Made by a program: the position numbers and the translations under genes
Notes under the pieces: generated by a model
Seen by the model: only the letters and a program-made list of their open reading frames with translations
The model's database searches: none
What the model was told of the DNA's origin: nothing
Assembly: GCA_025056865.1 (NCBI GenBank)
Contig: JANWVO010000037.1
Span: forward strand, 40,954 to 104,953
Length of the DNA stretch: 64,000 bases
Direction of reading: 5' to 3'
DNA from: Bryobacteraceae bacterium
GTDB taxonomy: Bacteria; Acidobacteriota; Terriglobia; Bryobacterales; Bryobacteraceae
Shown here: positions 1 to 7,670 of the stretch, piece after piece
How positions within the stretch are numbered: position 1 is the first letter of the stretch
Layout of the letters: every line of letters starts with the position of its first letter

Positions 1-1
1 T

Positions 2-1120
2 GGAGCCGGGCTCGACTACCGCAAGATCGCGCGCCGCGCCGTGGAGCTGGAGTGGCTGAGTCCGACGCAGGCGCAGGCGGCCAGCGAGGAAGCCCTGGCG
101 CGCCTGATCTTCGAACCCGGCTTCTCGACATCGGACACGGTGAGCGAGATCTCCGGCCGGGGCGTCGGCATGAACATCGTCCGCAGCACGGTGGAAAGCC
201 TGCGCGGCCGCCTTTCGGTGCAGTCGGCGGCAGGCCGCGGGACCACGTTCACGATCGTGCTGCCCGTCTCCATGGCGGTGGATCGCGTAGTGATCGTGCA
301 GGCTGGCGGAGAGAAGTTCGCGCTGCCCATGGAGGCGCTCACGCGGCAGATGGCGGTGCTCGACTCGCCGCCGGTGATGCGCGGAGGGCAGCCGGGCGTG
401 GGTTCCGGAGAAGACTGGGTCCCGGCGGTGTGGCTGGGCGAATGGCTCGGTCTGGCGGCCGAAGAGGATCGCCCGCGCCGCGCGGCCCTGATCTACATCA
501 ACAACGGCGAACGCGAGATTGCCGTCGTCGCCGACCGTGTCATCGAAGCCCGCGAGGTGGTCATCAAGCCGCTCACCGGCCTGCTGGCCCGCATCACGCG
601 CTTCTCCGGCGCCACCATCCTGGGCGACGGCAGCGTCGTGCTGATTCTGAACCCGTCGGCCTTCGACCTCAACCTGGCCGAAGCGCTGCCGCTGGCGCCG
701 GTCCACCGCCGCACGGCCCGTCAGGAGCAGGTTCTGATTGTCGATGACTCGATCTCCATCCGCCGGTCCCTCGCCAATCTCCTGCGCGCGGCGGGCTGGC
801 GGCCGTTGCAGGCCCGCGACGGCCTGGAAGCGCTCGAAATGCTGGAGCGCACGGCAAGGCCGCCGGACGCGATCATCATGGACATCGAGATGCCGCGCAT
901 GGACGGCTACGAACTGGCCGCCGCCCTGCGCTCAAGACCGGGCTTCGACCATGTGCCCATCCTGATGCTGACCTCGCGCGCCGGCGACAAGCACCGCCAG
1001 AAAGCGCTGCGGCTCGGCGTGGACCGCTACCTGATCAAACCCTGCCCGGACGATCTGCTCGTGGCCGAACTGCGCAACTCGATCGATTCGCGCCGGGGCG
1101 ACCGCCTCGCCGCCGGTTGA
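2..1120 (+). CDS. CheA-type hybrid chemosensory histidine kinase, 3' part only
   Basis: The reading frame is already open at the left edge, so the N-terminus (Hpt and dimerisation domains) lies outside. About 372 residues are visible. They begin inside the HATPase domain (GAGLD, then GRGVGMNIV, the G boxes of CheA kinases), continue into a CheW-like coupling domain (roughly residues 90-225), and end with a receiver domain (VLIVDDS, phospho-acceptor Asp in IIMDIEMP, Thr in LMLTS, Lys in LIKPC). CheA with a fused receiver is typical of chemosensory clusters of the Chp/Pil or Frz type that control pili or gliding rather than flagella. The nearest downstream gene, uvrA, is convergent and unrelated, so any operon partners are upstream, outside the window. 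Confidence 0.93.
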   Translation, partial: GAGLDYRKIARRAVELEWLSPTQAQAASEEALARLIFEPGFSTSDTVSEISGRGVGMNIVRSTVESLRGRLSVQSAAGRGTTFTIVLPVSMAVDRVVIVQAGGEKFALPMEALTRQMAVLDSPPVMRGGQPGVGSGEDWVPAVWLGEWLGLAAEEDRPRRAALIYINNGEREIAVVADRVIEAREVVIKPLTGLLARITRFSGATILGDGSVVLILNPSAFDLNLAEALPLAPVHRRTARQEQVLIVDDSISIRRSLANLLRAAGWRPLQARDGLEALEMLERTARPPDAIIMDIEMPRMDGYELAAALRSRPGFDHVPILMLTSRAGDKHRQKALRLGVDRYLIKPCPDDLLVAELRNSIDSRRGDRLAAG

Positions 1121-1222
1121 GGCCGCGGCAGCGGCGCAGGCTGTCTTCTGAAGCCGCCGCAGAGGAGAAGAGGGCAGGCGGCATGCGCCAGAAGCGTGCT
1201 GCTGCGAAAGGCCTGTGGCGGG

Positions 1223-4039
1223 TCAGGGCTGAAGCAGCGGCGCGAGGAACCGGCCGGTGTAGGATTCGGCGCAGGCCGCCACCTGCTCCGGCGGACCTGC
1301 CACAACGACGCGCCCGCCGCGGTCTCCGCCTTCCGGACCGAGGTCGATCACCCAGTCGGCGTGCCGGATCACCTCGAGGTTGTGCTCGATCACGAGCACG
1401 CTGCCCCCGCGGTGCAGCAGCCGCTCGAACGCATCGAGCAGTTTCGCGATGTCATCGAAGTGCAGTCCGGTGGTGGGCTCGTCGAACAGGAACAGGAACC
1501 CGCTCACGTCGCTCAGCGCGAGGTGACTGGCCAGCTTCACGCGCTGTGCCTCGCCGCCCGACAGCGTGGTCGCCGGCTGCCCGAGCCGCAGATAGCCCAG
1601 CCCGACATCGGCCAGCGGCTGCAGCCGCGATGTGATCTTCGGGTGTCCGGCGAAGAACTGAAGCGCTTCGCGGATGGTCAGTTGAAGCACTTCATGGATG
1701 TTCAGCCCCTGCCAGCGCACGTCGAGGATCTGCGGCTTGAAGCGCGTGCCGCGGCAGTCCTCGCAGACAAGCTCGACGTCGGCGAGGAACTGCATCTCCA
1801 CGGTCACGGATCCGTCGCCCTGGCACGTTTCGCAGCGGCCGCCGCTCACATTGAACGAGAAGTAGCCGGCGGGGTAGCCGCGCCCCTGCGCCTCGGGCGT
1901 CGCCGCGAACAGCTCGCGGATGGGGTCGAACGCCTTGCAGTAGGTGACGGGATTGGAGCGCGGCGTGCGTCCAATGGGCGACTGATCGACCAGAACCAGC
2001 CCCCGCACTTTTCCGGCGCCTTCCACGCGGCGGCAGGTCTGCCGGCCCAGGGACGGGTCCAGTTCGGCATCCTCGGCCGGCGCGGCCAGATCGCGTTGAT
2101 AGCGCGCCAGCAGCGTCCGGTAGATCACATCGTGCACCAGCGTCGACTTGCCGGAGCCGGATACGCCGGTCACTACCGTCATCAGTCCCAGCGGGAGGGC
2201 GACGTCGATGTCCTTGAGGTTGTGCGCGCGGCAGCCGAGGAAGCGGACCCAGGCGTCGGCTCCCGGCTTCCGGCGCGCCGTCTTGTGCGAGGTGCGCGCT
2301 TCGCCACGCAGGTAGCGGGCCGTAAGCGTGTCAACCTTCCTGCGCCCGTTCGCAACCAGCATCTCGCGCAGGGTGCCCTGAAATACGACTTCGCCGCCCA
2401 GTTCTCCCGCGCCCGGCCCCAGGTCGACGATGTGGTCCGCTGCGCGCATCACGTCGGCATCATGCTCGACCACCAGCACCGTATTGCCGAGGTCGCGCAG
2501 CTCCTCGAGGATGCGGATCAGGCGCGCCGTGTCGCGGGGGTGGAGTCCGATCGATGGTTCGTCCAGCACGTAAATGGTGCCCACCAGCCGCGAGCCGAGG
2601 CAGGTGGCGAGCTGGATGCGCTGCGCCTCGCCGCCGGAGAGCGTCATCGTGAGCCGGTCGAGCGTCAGGTAATCCAGCCCGACGTTCTCCAGGAAGCCGA
2701 GCCTCTGCCGGACCTCTTCGAGAACGCGTCCCGCCACGGCCGCCTGTTCGCCGCCCAGGTCCAGCCCCGCGAAGAACGCTCTGGCCTCGGCGATGTTCAT
2801 GCGCACGACGTCGGCGATCGACCTGCCCCCAAGGCGCACGTTCAGGGCATCCTCGCGCAGCCGGGCGCCGCGGCACGCCGGGCAGGTCGCGTACCCCCGG
2901 TACCGGCTGAGAAAGACGCGGACGTGGACTTTGTACTTCTTCCGCTCCACCTCCTGGAAGAAATCCCGCACTTCCCGGCGGACGATCTCCTTCTCTTCAG
3001 GCGTCAGGTCGGCGTAGGGGACGCGGAGCCGGACGTCGCGCCGGCGCCGGTGGGCGAAGTCCTCGAGCACCCATTCGTATTGGGGACGATTCCACGGCTC
3101 GATGGCCCCTTCGGCAATCGAGAGCGACGGGTCGGGCACGACCAGGTCCATGTCGTAATCGATGGTGCGCCCGAAGCCCTGGCAGGTGGGGCAGGCGCCC
3201 CAGGGGTTGTTGAAGCTGAACAGCGAGGGCTCCGGCGCAGCGAACTCGCGGCCGCAGCTCTTGCAGGCGAATTTCTCCGAGAAGCGCAGCCGCAGAGGCC
3301 CGGCCTCGCCGGCCTGCTCGAAGATCGCCTCGCCCGCCTCGCGATAGCAAAGCTCCACCGTGTCGACGATGCGCTGATGCTGGTCGGGCCGGATGACCAG
3401 CCGGTCGGCAAGCACGAAAAACGGCCGGCGGAAGTCCATCTCGAGCAGCGACTCCGGCGTCGAAAATTCGAAGACGCGCCCGTCCTGGTACAGCCGGGTG
3501 AAGCCGCGCCGCCGCAGGTCCTCGAGCCGCTCTTTCAGCGCCTCGCCTTTCGCGCCGGCTCCATGCACCGGGAAGAGCGCATACCAGCGGGAGCCTTCCG
3601 GCTGCGCCAGCATCTTCCGCGCCACCGGATCCACGGTGTCCCTTTCCACGCGGATGCCGCACTTCGGGCACCAGGTCTCGCCCGCGCGCGCGAACAGCAG
3701 GCGCAGGTAGTCGTAGATCTCGGTGGCCGTGGCCACCGTGGAGCGCGGGTTTCGCGTGGTGTTCTTCTGGCGGATGGCGATGGGCGGCGCGATGCCGTCA
3801 ATCTCTTCCAGCGCGGGCTTCTCCATGCGCTCGAGGAACTGCCGCGCGTAGGCCGAGAGGCTCTCCACATAGCGGCGCTGGCCTTCGGCGTAGATCGTGT
3901 CGAAGACGAGCGAGGACTTGCCCGATCCCGACACCCCGGTGATGACGGTGAGCCGGTTGTGCGGCAGGTCGAGCGAGATGTTCTTCAGGTTGTGGACGCG
4001 CGCGCCGCGGATCCTGAGGAAGTCGCCCGGTTCAGCCAT
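1223..4039 (-). CDS. uvrA: UvrABC system protein A (excinuclease ATPase subunit)
   Basis: Damage-recognition ATPase of nucleotide excision repair; dimerises and loads UvrB at lesions. The 938 residues match the usual length. Two ABC modules are visible: Walker [10 protein letters not shown] near residue 37 and GVSGSGKST near 628, ABC signatures LSGGEAQR near 466 and 825, and Walker B segments YVLDEPS and FLFDEPT. Zinc-binding CxxC pairs are present (CPKC, CKSC with CPTC, CETC with CEDC), as expected for UvrA. The start codon is an ATG followed by [11 protein letters not shown], just before the first ABC module. It is divergent from mutY with a gap of about 50 bases, so two repair genes sit back to back. 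No LexA box was recognised in that gap. Confidence 0.98.
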   Translation of the reverse strand: MAEPGDFLRIRGARVHNLKNISLDLPHNRLTVITGVSGSGKSSLVFDTIYAEGQRRYVESLSAYARQFLERMEKPALEEIDGIAPPIAIRQKNTTRNPRSTVATATEIYDYLRLLFARAGETWCPKCGIRVERDTVDPVARKMLAQPEGSRWYALFPVHGAGAKGEALKERLEDLRRRGFTRLYQDGRVFEFSTPESLLEMDFRRPFFVLADRLVIRPDQHQRIVDTVELCYREAGEAIFEQAGEAGPLRLRFSEKFACKSCGREFAAPEPSLFSFNNPWGACPTCQGFGRTIDYDMDLVVPDPSLSIAEGAIEPWNRPQYEWVLEDFAHRRRRDVRLRVPYADLTPEEKEIVRREVRDFFQEVERKKYKVHVRVFLSRYRGYATCPACRGARLREDALNVRLGGRSIADVVRMNIAEARAFFAGLDLGGEQAAVAGRVLEEVRQRLGFLENVGLDYLTLDRLTMTLSGGEAQRIQLATCLGSRLVGTIYVLDEPSIGLHPRDTARLIRILEELRDLGNTVLVVEHDADVMRAADHIVDLGPGAGELGGEVVFQGTLREMLVANGRRKVDTLTARYLRGEARTSHKTARRKPGADAWVRFLGCRAHNLKDIDVALPLGLMTVVTGVSGSGKSTLVHDVIYRTLLARYQRDLAAPAEDAELDPSLGRQTCRRVEGAGKVRGLVLVDQSPIGRTPRSNPVTYCKAFDPIRELFAATPEAQGRGYPAGYFSFNVSGGRCETCQGDGSVTVEMQFLADVELVCEDCRGTRFKPQILDVRWQGLNIHEVLQLTIREALQFFAGHPKITSRLQPLADVGLGYLRLGQPATTLSGGEAQRVKLASHLALSDVSGFLFLFDEPTTGLHFDDIAKLLDAFERLLHRGGSVLVIEHNLEVIRHADWVIDLGPEGGDRGGRVVVAGPPEQVAACAESYTGRFLAPLLQP

Positions 4040-4092
4040 GGAGGGGAGATTTGATCGCGCGAGGGAGAATCCCTCATCATTGTAGCAACCGC

Positions 4093-5145
4093 ATGCAGAA
4101 TCCCCGCCAGGCTGCGCGCCTCCTGCTCGAATGGTACGCCCGCATGCGCCGCGACCTGCCGTGGCGGCGCACGCGCGACCCCTGGCGGATCCTTGTTTCC
4201 GAGGTGATGCTCCAGCAGACGCGCGTCGCGGCCGTCATCCCTTACTACGAGCGCTTCCTGGCGCGCTTCCCCACGCCGGAAAGCCTCGCCGCGGCGCCGG
4301 AGGAAGAGCTGTTGGCCCTGTGGGCGGGGCTGGGCTACTACAGCAGGGCGCGCCATCTCCGGCGGGCCGCCGAGGCCATTGCGGCGCGCGGCGCCATGCC
4401 AAGGACGGCGGAGGAGTGGCGCACGCTGCCGGGCGTAGGCGACTATACGGCGGCGGCGGTCGCCTCCATCTGTTTCCACGAGCCGTGTGCCGTTCTGGAT
4501 GGCAACGTGGTTCGCGTGATGGCCCGGCTGAGCGCGGAAGCCGGCGATGTCTCCTCTGCGCCCGTGCGGTTGCGCCTGAAAGAGCTGGCGCAACGGATGC
4601 TCGATCCGCGCCGCCCGGGCGACTTCAACCAGGCGCTCATGGAACTTGGCGCCACCATCTGCCTGCCGCGCCAGCCGAAGTGCCTGCTGTGCCCGCTGGC
4701 CGCACATTGCCGAGCACGGGCGGCAGGAATCGAAGAGCAGCTTCCGGTGCGCGCCCGCCGCAGGGAAGCAGTGAAACTCGAGTTGGACCTCGCCGTGGTG
4801 CTGCACCGCGGGCGCATCCTGCTGCGGAAACGGTCGGAAAACGATGGGCGCCTGGCCGGCTTCTGGGAGCTGCCAGAAGTGGGCACCCTTCCTGATTCCT
4901 TTCCCCGCCAGTTTCTGGGCTCGTTCCGCCATTCCATTACCCGCCACGACTACGCCGTGCGGGTGTGGAGGATCCAGACGGGTCGCGTGCTGCCGGGCTT
5001 CGAGTGGCAGGCGCTGCCGGCGCTCGCCATGCTGCCGCTCAGCTCGATGACACGCAAGGCGCTGGAGCTGGCCGGGATCCGGGTGGCCTCAGCCGCCACG
5101 GATCCTGACCGCCTGCCCACGCTGCGTCCCGCCCAGCCCGGCTGA
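4093..5145 (+). CDS. mutY: A/G-specific adenine DNA glycosylase MutY
   Basis: Base-excision repair enzyme that removes adenine mispaired with 8-oxoguanine. The 350-residue protein has the catalytic Glu segment VMLQQTRV, the helix-hairpin-helix LPGVGDYTAAAV followed by the catalytic Asp in VLDGNVVRV, and an iron-sulfur cluster motif C-x6-C-x2-C-x5-C (ICLPRQPKCLLCPLAAHC). A C-terminal NUDIX-like domain (8-oxoG recognition) occupies roughly residues 225-335. ATG 4093 is preferred; an in-frame TTG at 4051 would add 14 residues of non-conserved sequence. Divergent from uvrA. Confidence 0.96.
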   Translation: MQNPRQAARLLLEWYARMRRDLPWRRTRDPWRILVSEVMLQQTRVAAVIPYYERFLARFPTPESLAAAPEEELLALWAGLGYYSRARHLRRAAEAIAARGAMPRTAEEWRTLPGVGDYTAAAVASICFHEPCAVLDGNVVRVMARLSAEAGDVSSAPVRLRLKELAQRMLDPRRPGDFNQALMELGATICLPRQPKCLLCPLAAHCRARAAGIEEQLPVRARRREAVKLELDLAVVLHRGRILLRKRSENDGRLAGFWELPEVGTLPDSFPRQFLGSFRHSITRHDYAVRVWRIQTGRVLPGFEWQALPALAMLPLSSMTRKALELAGIRVASAATDPDRLPTLRPAQPG

Positions 5146-5156
5146 GCGTCGGCGAA

Positions 5157-5203
5157 GCCTGGCCCATTTCCTGCGCCACTTCCCAGGGGAAGTAGTGCCA
5201 GGC
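5157..5203. other. Nested inverted repeat downstream of mutY
   Basis: Outer arms GCCTGGC (5157-5163) and GCCAGGC (5197-5203) enclose inner arms ACTTCCC (5178-5184) and GGGAAGT (5187-5193). The inner arms touch with almost no loop, so a real hairpin would open one or two pairs. It lies 12 bases after the mutY stop and before the next gene. No T-run follows, so it may be a factor-assisted terminator or 3'-end stabiliser for mutY mRNA. Confidence 0.35.
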
Positions 5204-5280
5204 ATCCCTGGCCGGCATATCCCGTGGTCGTGTCCGGGAATATCGACAGCCGCGTCCCGCTCTCCCTAGGATGAAGGCGG

Positions 5281-6126
5281 ATGCGGCGGTTCGCGCTCCG
5301 GGCCCTGCCGGCGCTGGCGGCGTGCGCTGTCTTCGCCGCCGAGCCTGTCGCCAGCCGGGCGCCGGTTTACAGCCAGGCGACCATTGTCAATCTCGGCAAC
5401 GGAGTGCCGGGCGAACTTGCCCCGAACTCGCTGGCCGTGATTTACGGCGCGAATCTGAGCAATGCCACCATTTCCCGCCTGGAAGCCTCGCCCTCCTCGC
5501 TGCTGATGCCCACGCTGTTGCCCGGAGCGGGCGTTTCCGTGAAGGTAAACGGGATTCTGGCCGGGCTCGAATACGCGTCTCCGGAGGCGGTCGTCTTCGT
5601 CGTCCCGCCGGAGCTGGTGGGCGGTCCGGCGAAGGTTGTGCTCACGAGGAATTCGCTCAACGGACCTACGGTGCAAGTGCAGCTTCGCGATGCGGCGCCC
5701 TCGCTGCTTCCGCTCGATTCCGGCTGGACGCTGGCGCGCCGGGCGGACACGCTGGAATGGTGTCTGCCCCAACAGGGGGCCCGTCCCGGGGATGAAGTCA
5801 TCCTGTACGGCACCGGTTGGGGACCCCTGCTGCGCCAGCCGGTGAACCTCCAGATTCCGGATCGCCCCAACGAATTGAAGGCGCGGGCCGGGGTGCGAGT
5901 GCTTCTCGATGGTGCGGAAGTGGAGCCGGGGCGGATCCTGTATGCCGGCGCAGCTCCTGGAGTGCCGGGGGTGTATCAGCTCCGCTTCCGTCTGCCCGCA
6001 TGGAGTCCGCCGGATCCGGAGATCCGCGTCTCCATCTCTGGCCTGCTCACGCAGCCCGGCCTGCGCCTCCCTGTGGCCGCTCCCGCCACGCAACCGCCGG
6101 CCGAGCGGATGCGTTTCATGGAATGA
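5281..6126 (+). CDS. Secreted TIGR03437-like protein (Solibacter-type domain)
   Basis: A 281-residue protein of unknown function. An N-terminal signal peptide is visible (RRFALRALPALAACAVFA followed by AEP). The body has two immunoglobulin-like beta segments. The first has LAPNSLAVIYGANLS and a VNGILAGLEYASPEAVVF stretch; the second repeats the pattern with RPGDEVILYGTGWGP and ILYAGAAPGVPGVYQLRFRLP. The G-x-x-V-x-I-x-G-T-G-x-G-P and YAGxxPGxxGxYQ phrases are hallmarks of the C-terminal domain abundant in Solibacter and relatives, usually attached to large secreted proteins. Here the domain stands alone. Exported to the periplasm or surface; ligand unknown. An upstream ATG at 5271 belongs to another frame. 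Confidence 0.85.
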   Translation: MRRFALRALPALAACAVFAAEPVASRAPVYSQATIVNLGNGVPGELAPNSLAVIYGANLSNATISRLEASPSSLLMPTLLPGAGVSVKVNGILAGLEYASPEAVVFVVPPELVGGPAKVVLTRNSLNGPTVQVQLRDAAPSLLPLDSGWTLARRADTLEWCLPQQGARPGDEVILYGTGWGPLLRQPVNLQIPDRPNELKARAGVRVLLDGAEVEPGRILYAGAAPGVPGVYQLRFRLPAWSPPDPEIRVSISGLLTQPGLRLPVAAPATQPPAERMRFME

Positions 6127-6184
6127 GCGCCGGGAGGCTTTTGCTCCGGGCTGATCCGGTCTAGCCTGAGAGAAGGGAGGCGCC

Positions 6185-6967
6185 GTGAGAGTCAGGACTG
6201 TATGCATGGAGCTGGTGGCGTGCGCCGCCGTTGCGCTGGCGGCGCAATGGCCCGCCGCCCCGGAAGAGGGGAAGGCGCAAGCCGACGACCCGGCCAGGCG
6301 CATTTACACCGTGCCTGAGGGTACGAAGATCCCGCTGCAACTGATCAACAGTGTGAGCACGAAGACCGCGGCCGTGGGAGACCGCGTCTATCTTCAGACG
6401 GCGTTCCCGATTCTCTCCGGCGGCCGCATCGTCATTCCTCCGGGTTCGTATGTCACCGGCACCGTCACCGAGGTCAAGCGCGGAGGCAGGGTGAAAGGAC
6501 GCGCCGAGCTCTACATCCGCTTTGACTCGCTCACGTTGCCCAATGGAGTGACCCGCGACTTCCGCGCCGGCGTTCACTCGCTGGATGCCGCCAACCCGGG
6601 CCGCGTGGATCGCACCGAAGGCAAGGTGGAAGGCGAGTCGAACAAGAGCGGCGATGCCGTCAAGGTGGGCGAGGCTGCCGGCTGGGGAACGATGATTGGC
6701 GGCGTGGCCTCCCGCAGCGGCAAGGGGGCGGGCATCGGCGCAGCGGCAGGCGCCGCCGCAGGGCTGGTCGGCGTGCTGCTCACGCGGGGGCCGGACGCGA
6801 TTCTCGAGCGCGGCACCACGGTGGAAATGGTCCTGGACCGCACGCTGAAGTTTGAAGAGGCGGAACTGGAGGGGCTTGGAGCCGCCAGTACAGGACCGCG
6901 CATCATCCCCCCGCGCGGAGCCCAGGAGCAGCAGAATCCGCGCCTCTCGCGCCGGCCGTTTCCCTGA
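6185..6967 (+). CDS. Secreted hypothetical protein with glycine-rich hydrophobic segment
   Basis: Function unknown. The GTG start is supported by a strong ribosome-binding site, GGGAGG at 6175-6180. Residues 1-20 form a signal peptide (VCMELVACAAVALAAQ). The core from about residue 40 (YTVPEGTKIPLQLINSVST, then GDRVYLQTAFPI and VIPPGSYVTGTVTEVKRGG) is beta-rich and resembles the barrel seen in TrbI/VirB10-like and other acidobacterial secreted proteins. Around residues 175-200 comes a Gly/Ala-rich hydrophobic stretch (GAGIGAAAGAAAGLVGVLLT) like glycine-zipper membrane-associating segments, then a proline-rich tail. Probably envelope-associated. No partner of a type IV secretion system is nearby, so a VirB10 role is not supported. 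Confidence 0.75.
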   Translation: MRVRTVCMELVACAAVALAAQWPAAPEEGKAQADDPARRIYTVPEGTKIPLQLINSVSTKTAAVGDRVYLQTAFPILSGGRIVIPPGSYVTGTVTEVKRGGRVKGRAELYIRFDSLTLPNGVTRDFRAGVHSLDAANPGRVDRTEGKVEGESNKSGDAVKVGEAAGWGTMIGGVASRSGKGAGIGAAAGAAAGLVGVLLTRGPDAILERGTTVEMVLDRTLKFEEAELEGLGAASTGPRIIPPRGAQEQQNPRLSRRPFP

Positions 6968-7066
6968 CAGGATGCTGAAAGATGCCTCTCTTCCGTCATT
7001 GGCGGATGTGGAATGAATGATTTTCGGTCGACTTTTTGTGGCCGAACAGGATCTCTCAGCATCCTG
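6968..7066. repeat. Imperfect 16-base inverted repeat in a convergent gap
   Basis: Arm 1 CAGGATGCTGAAAGAT (6968-6983) and the reverse complement of arm 2 (7051-7066) differ at one base of 16. The arms are separated by 67 bases that are more AT-rich than the surroundings. The element fills most of the spacer between the end of the preceding gene and the convergent receiver gene. It could act as a two-way terminator or be a miniature dispersed repeat; only one copy was found here. Confidence 0.5.
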
Positions 7067-7075
7067 CCAGGAAAA

Positions 7076-7089
7076 GGGGCCAGACGCCA
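7076..7089. repeat. Possible half-copy of the REP-like repeat
   Basis: GGGGCCAGACGCCA differs from one arm of the inverted repeat at 12551-12616 by one base and from the other by two. No clear opposite arm is present; a degenerate match may lie near 7180-7195 (GTGTCTGACC). It sits in the same non-coding spacer as the 16-base inverted repeat. Confidence 0.3.
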
Positions 7090-7204
7090 CAGGCCCGATT
7101 TCCTGCTGGAGCCGCTGCTTCTCAGTGGAGGAAGCGGCCGCGGACGAGGCACACGAGGCTCATGCTGGCAGGATGGATGCGCCAGTGTCTGACCGCAACT
7201 CCAG

Positions 7205-7591
7205 TCAGGGCTGTGGAGTGCCGCTGAGCGTTTCCGCGATGAGCTTCAGCAGCACCGGCATCTGAATCGGCTTCGGCAGGGTGCCGTGCGCCCCGAGGTA
7301 GGATGCGATCCGGAGGTAGTCGCCCCCGAAAGCGCCGCTCATGGCGATGACTTTCAGCTCCGGATACTCGCGCCGCAGGGTCTTGATCGTTTCAATGCCT
7401 TCCTGCTCCGGCATCACGAGGTCGGTGAGGATCAGGTCGACCGGCGTGCCCCTGAGGATCCGCAACGCCTCCTTGCCGTTCTCGGCGCAGAGCACGGAGT
7501 AACCGGCCGACTCCAGCATGCTGCGGATGACCTCCCGCACGCCGGGATCATCGTCCACGACAAGAATCCGTCTGGTGGATCTCTCCTCCAT
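7205..7591 (-). CDS. Stand-alone response regulator receiver protein (CheY-like)
   Basis: A 128-residue single REC domain with no output domain. Visible residues are the acidic pocket (ILVVDDD), the phospho-acceptor Asp in LILTDLVMP, the Ser switch residue in VIAMSGA and the conserved Lys in TLPKPIQ. ATG 7591 gives a standard CheY-length protein; longer in-frame starts add 48 low-quality residues. It probably passes a phosphoryl signal from a kinase encoded elsewhere, as no kinase is adjacent. The upstream gene on the same strand, UPF0182, lies 79 bases away, so they may be co-transcribed. Confidence 0.92.
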   Translation of the reverse strand: MEERSTRRILVVDDDPGVREVIRSMLESAGYSVLCAENGKEALRILRGTPVDLILTDLVMPEQEGIETIKTLRREYPELKVIAMSGAFGGDYLRIASYLGAHGTLPKPIQMPVLLKLIAETLSGTPQP

Positions 7592-7670
7592 GAGGCTGTC
7601 TTCCCCAGTGTAATGATTCAATCCCGGGAAGGGAATCGGAAAAATCCACTGAGGTCCGCCTGTCTGCTTT

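Noticed and set aside
1196..4054. Very long open frame on the strand opposite uvrA.
   Set aside because: It is a mirror of the GC-rich uvrA codons, has no recognisable domain and its low-complexity composition is typical of antisense frames.
6185..6967. Secreted protein as a VirB10/TrbI secretion component.
   Set aside because: Only a weak resemblance to the barrel and no other type IV secretion gene is present.
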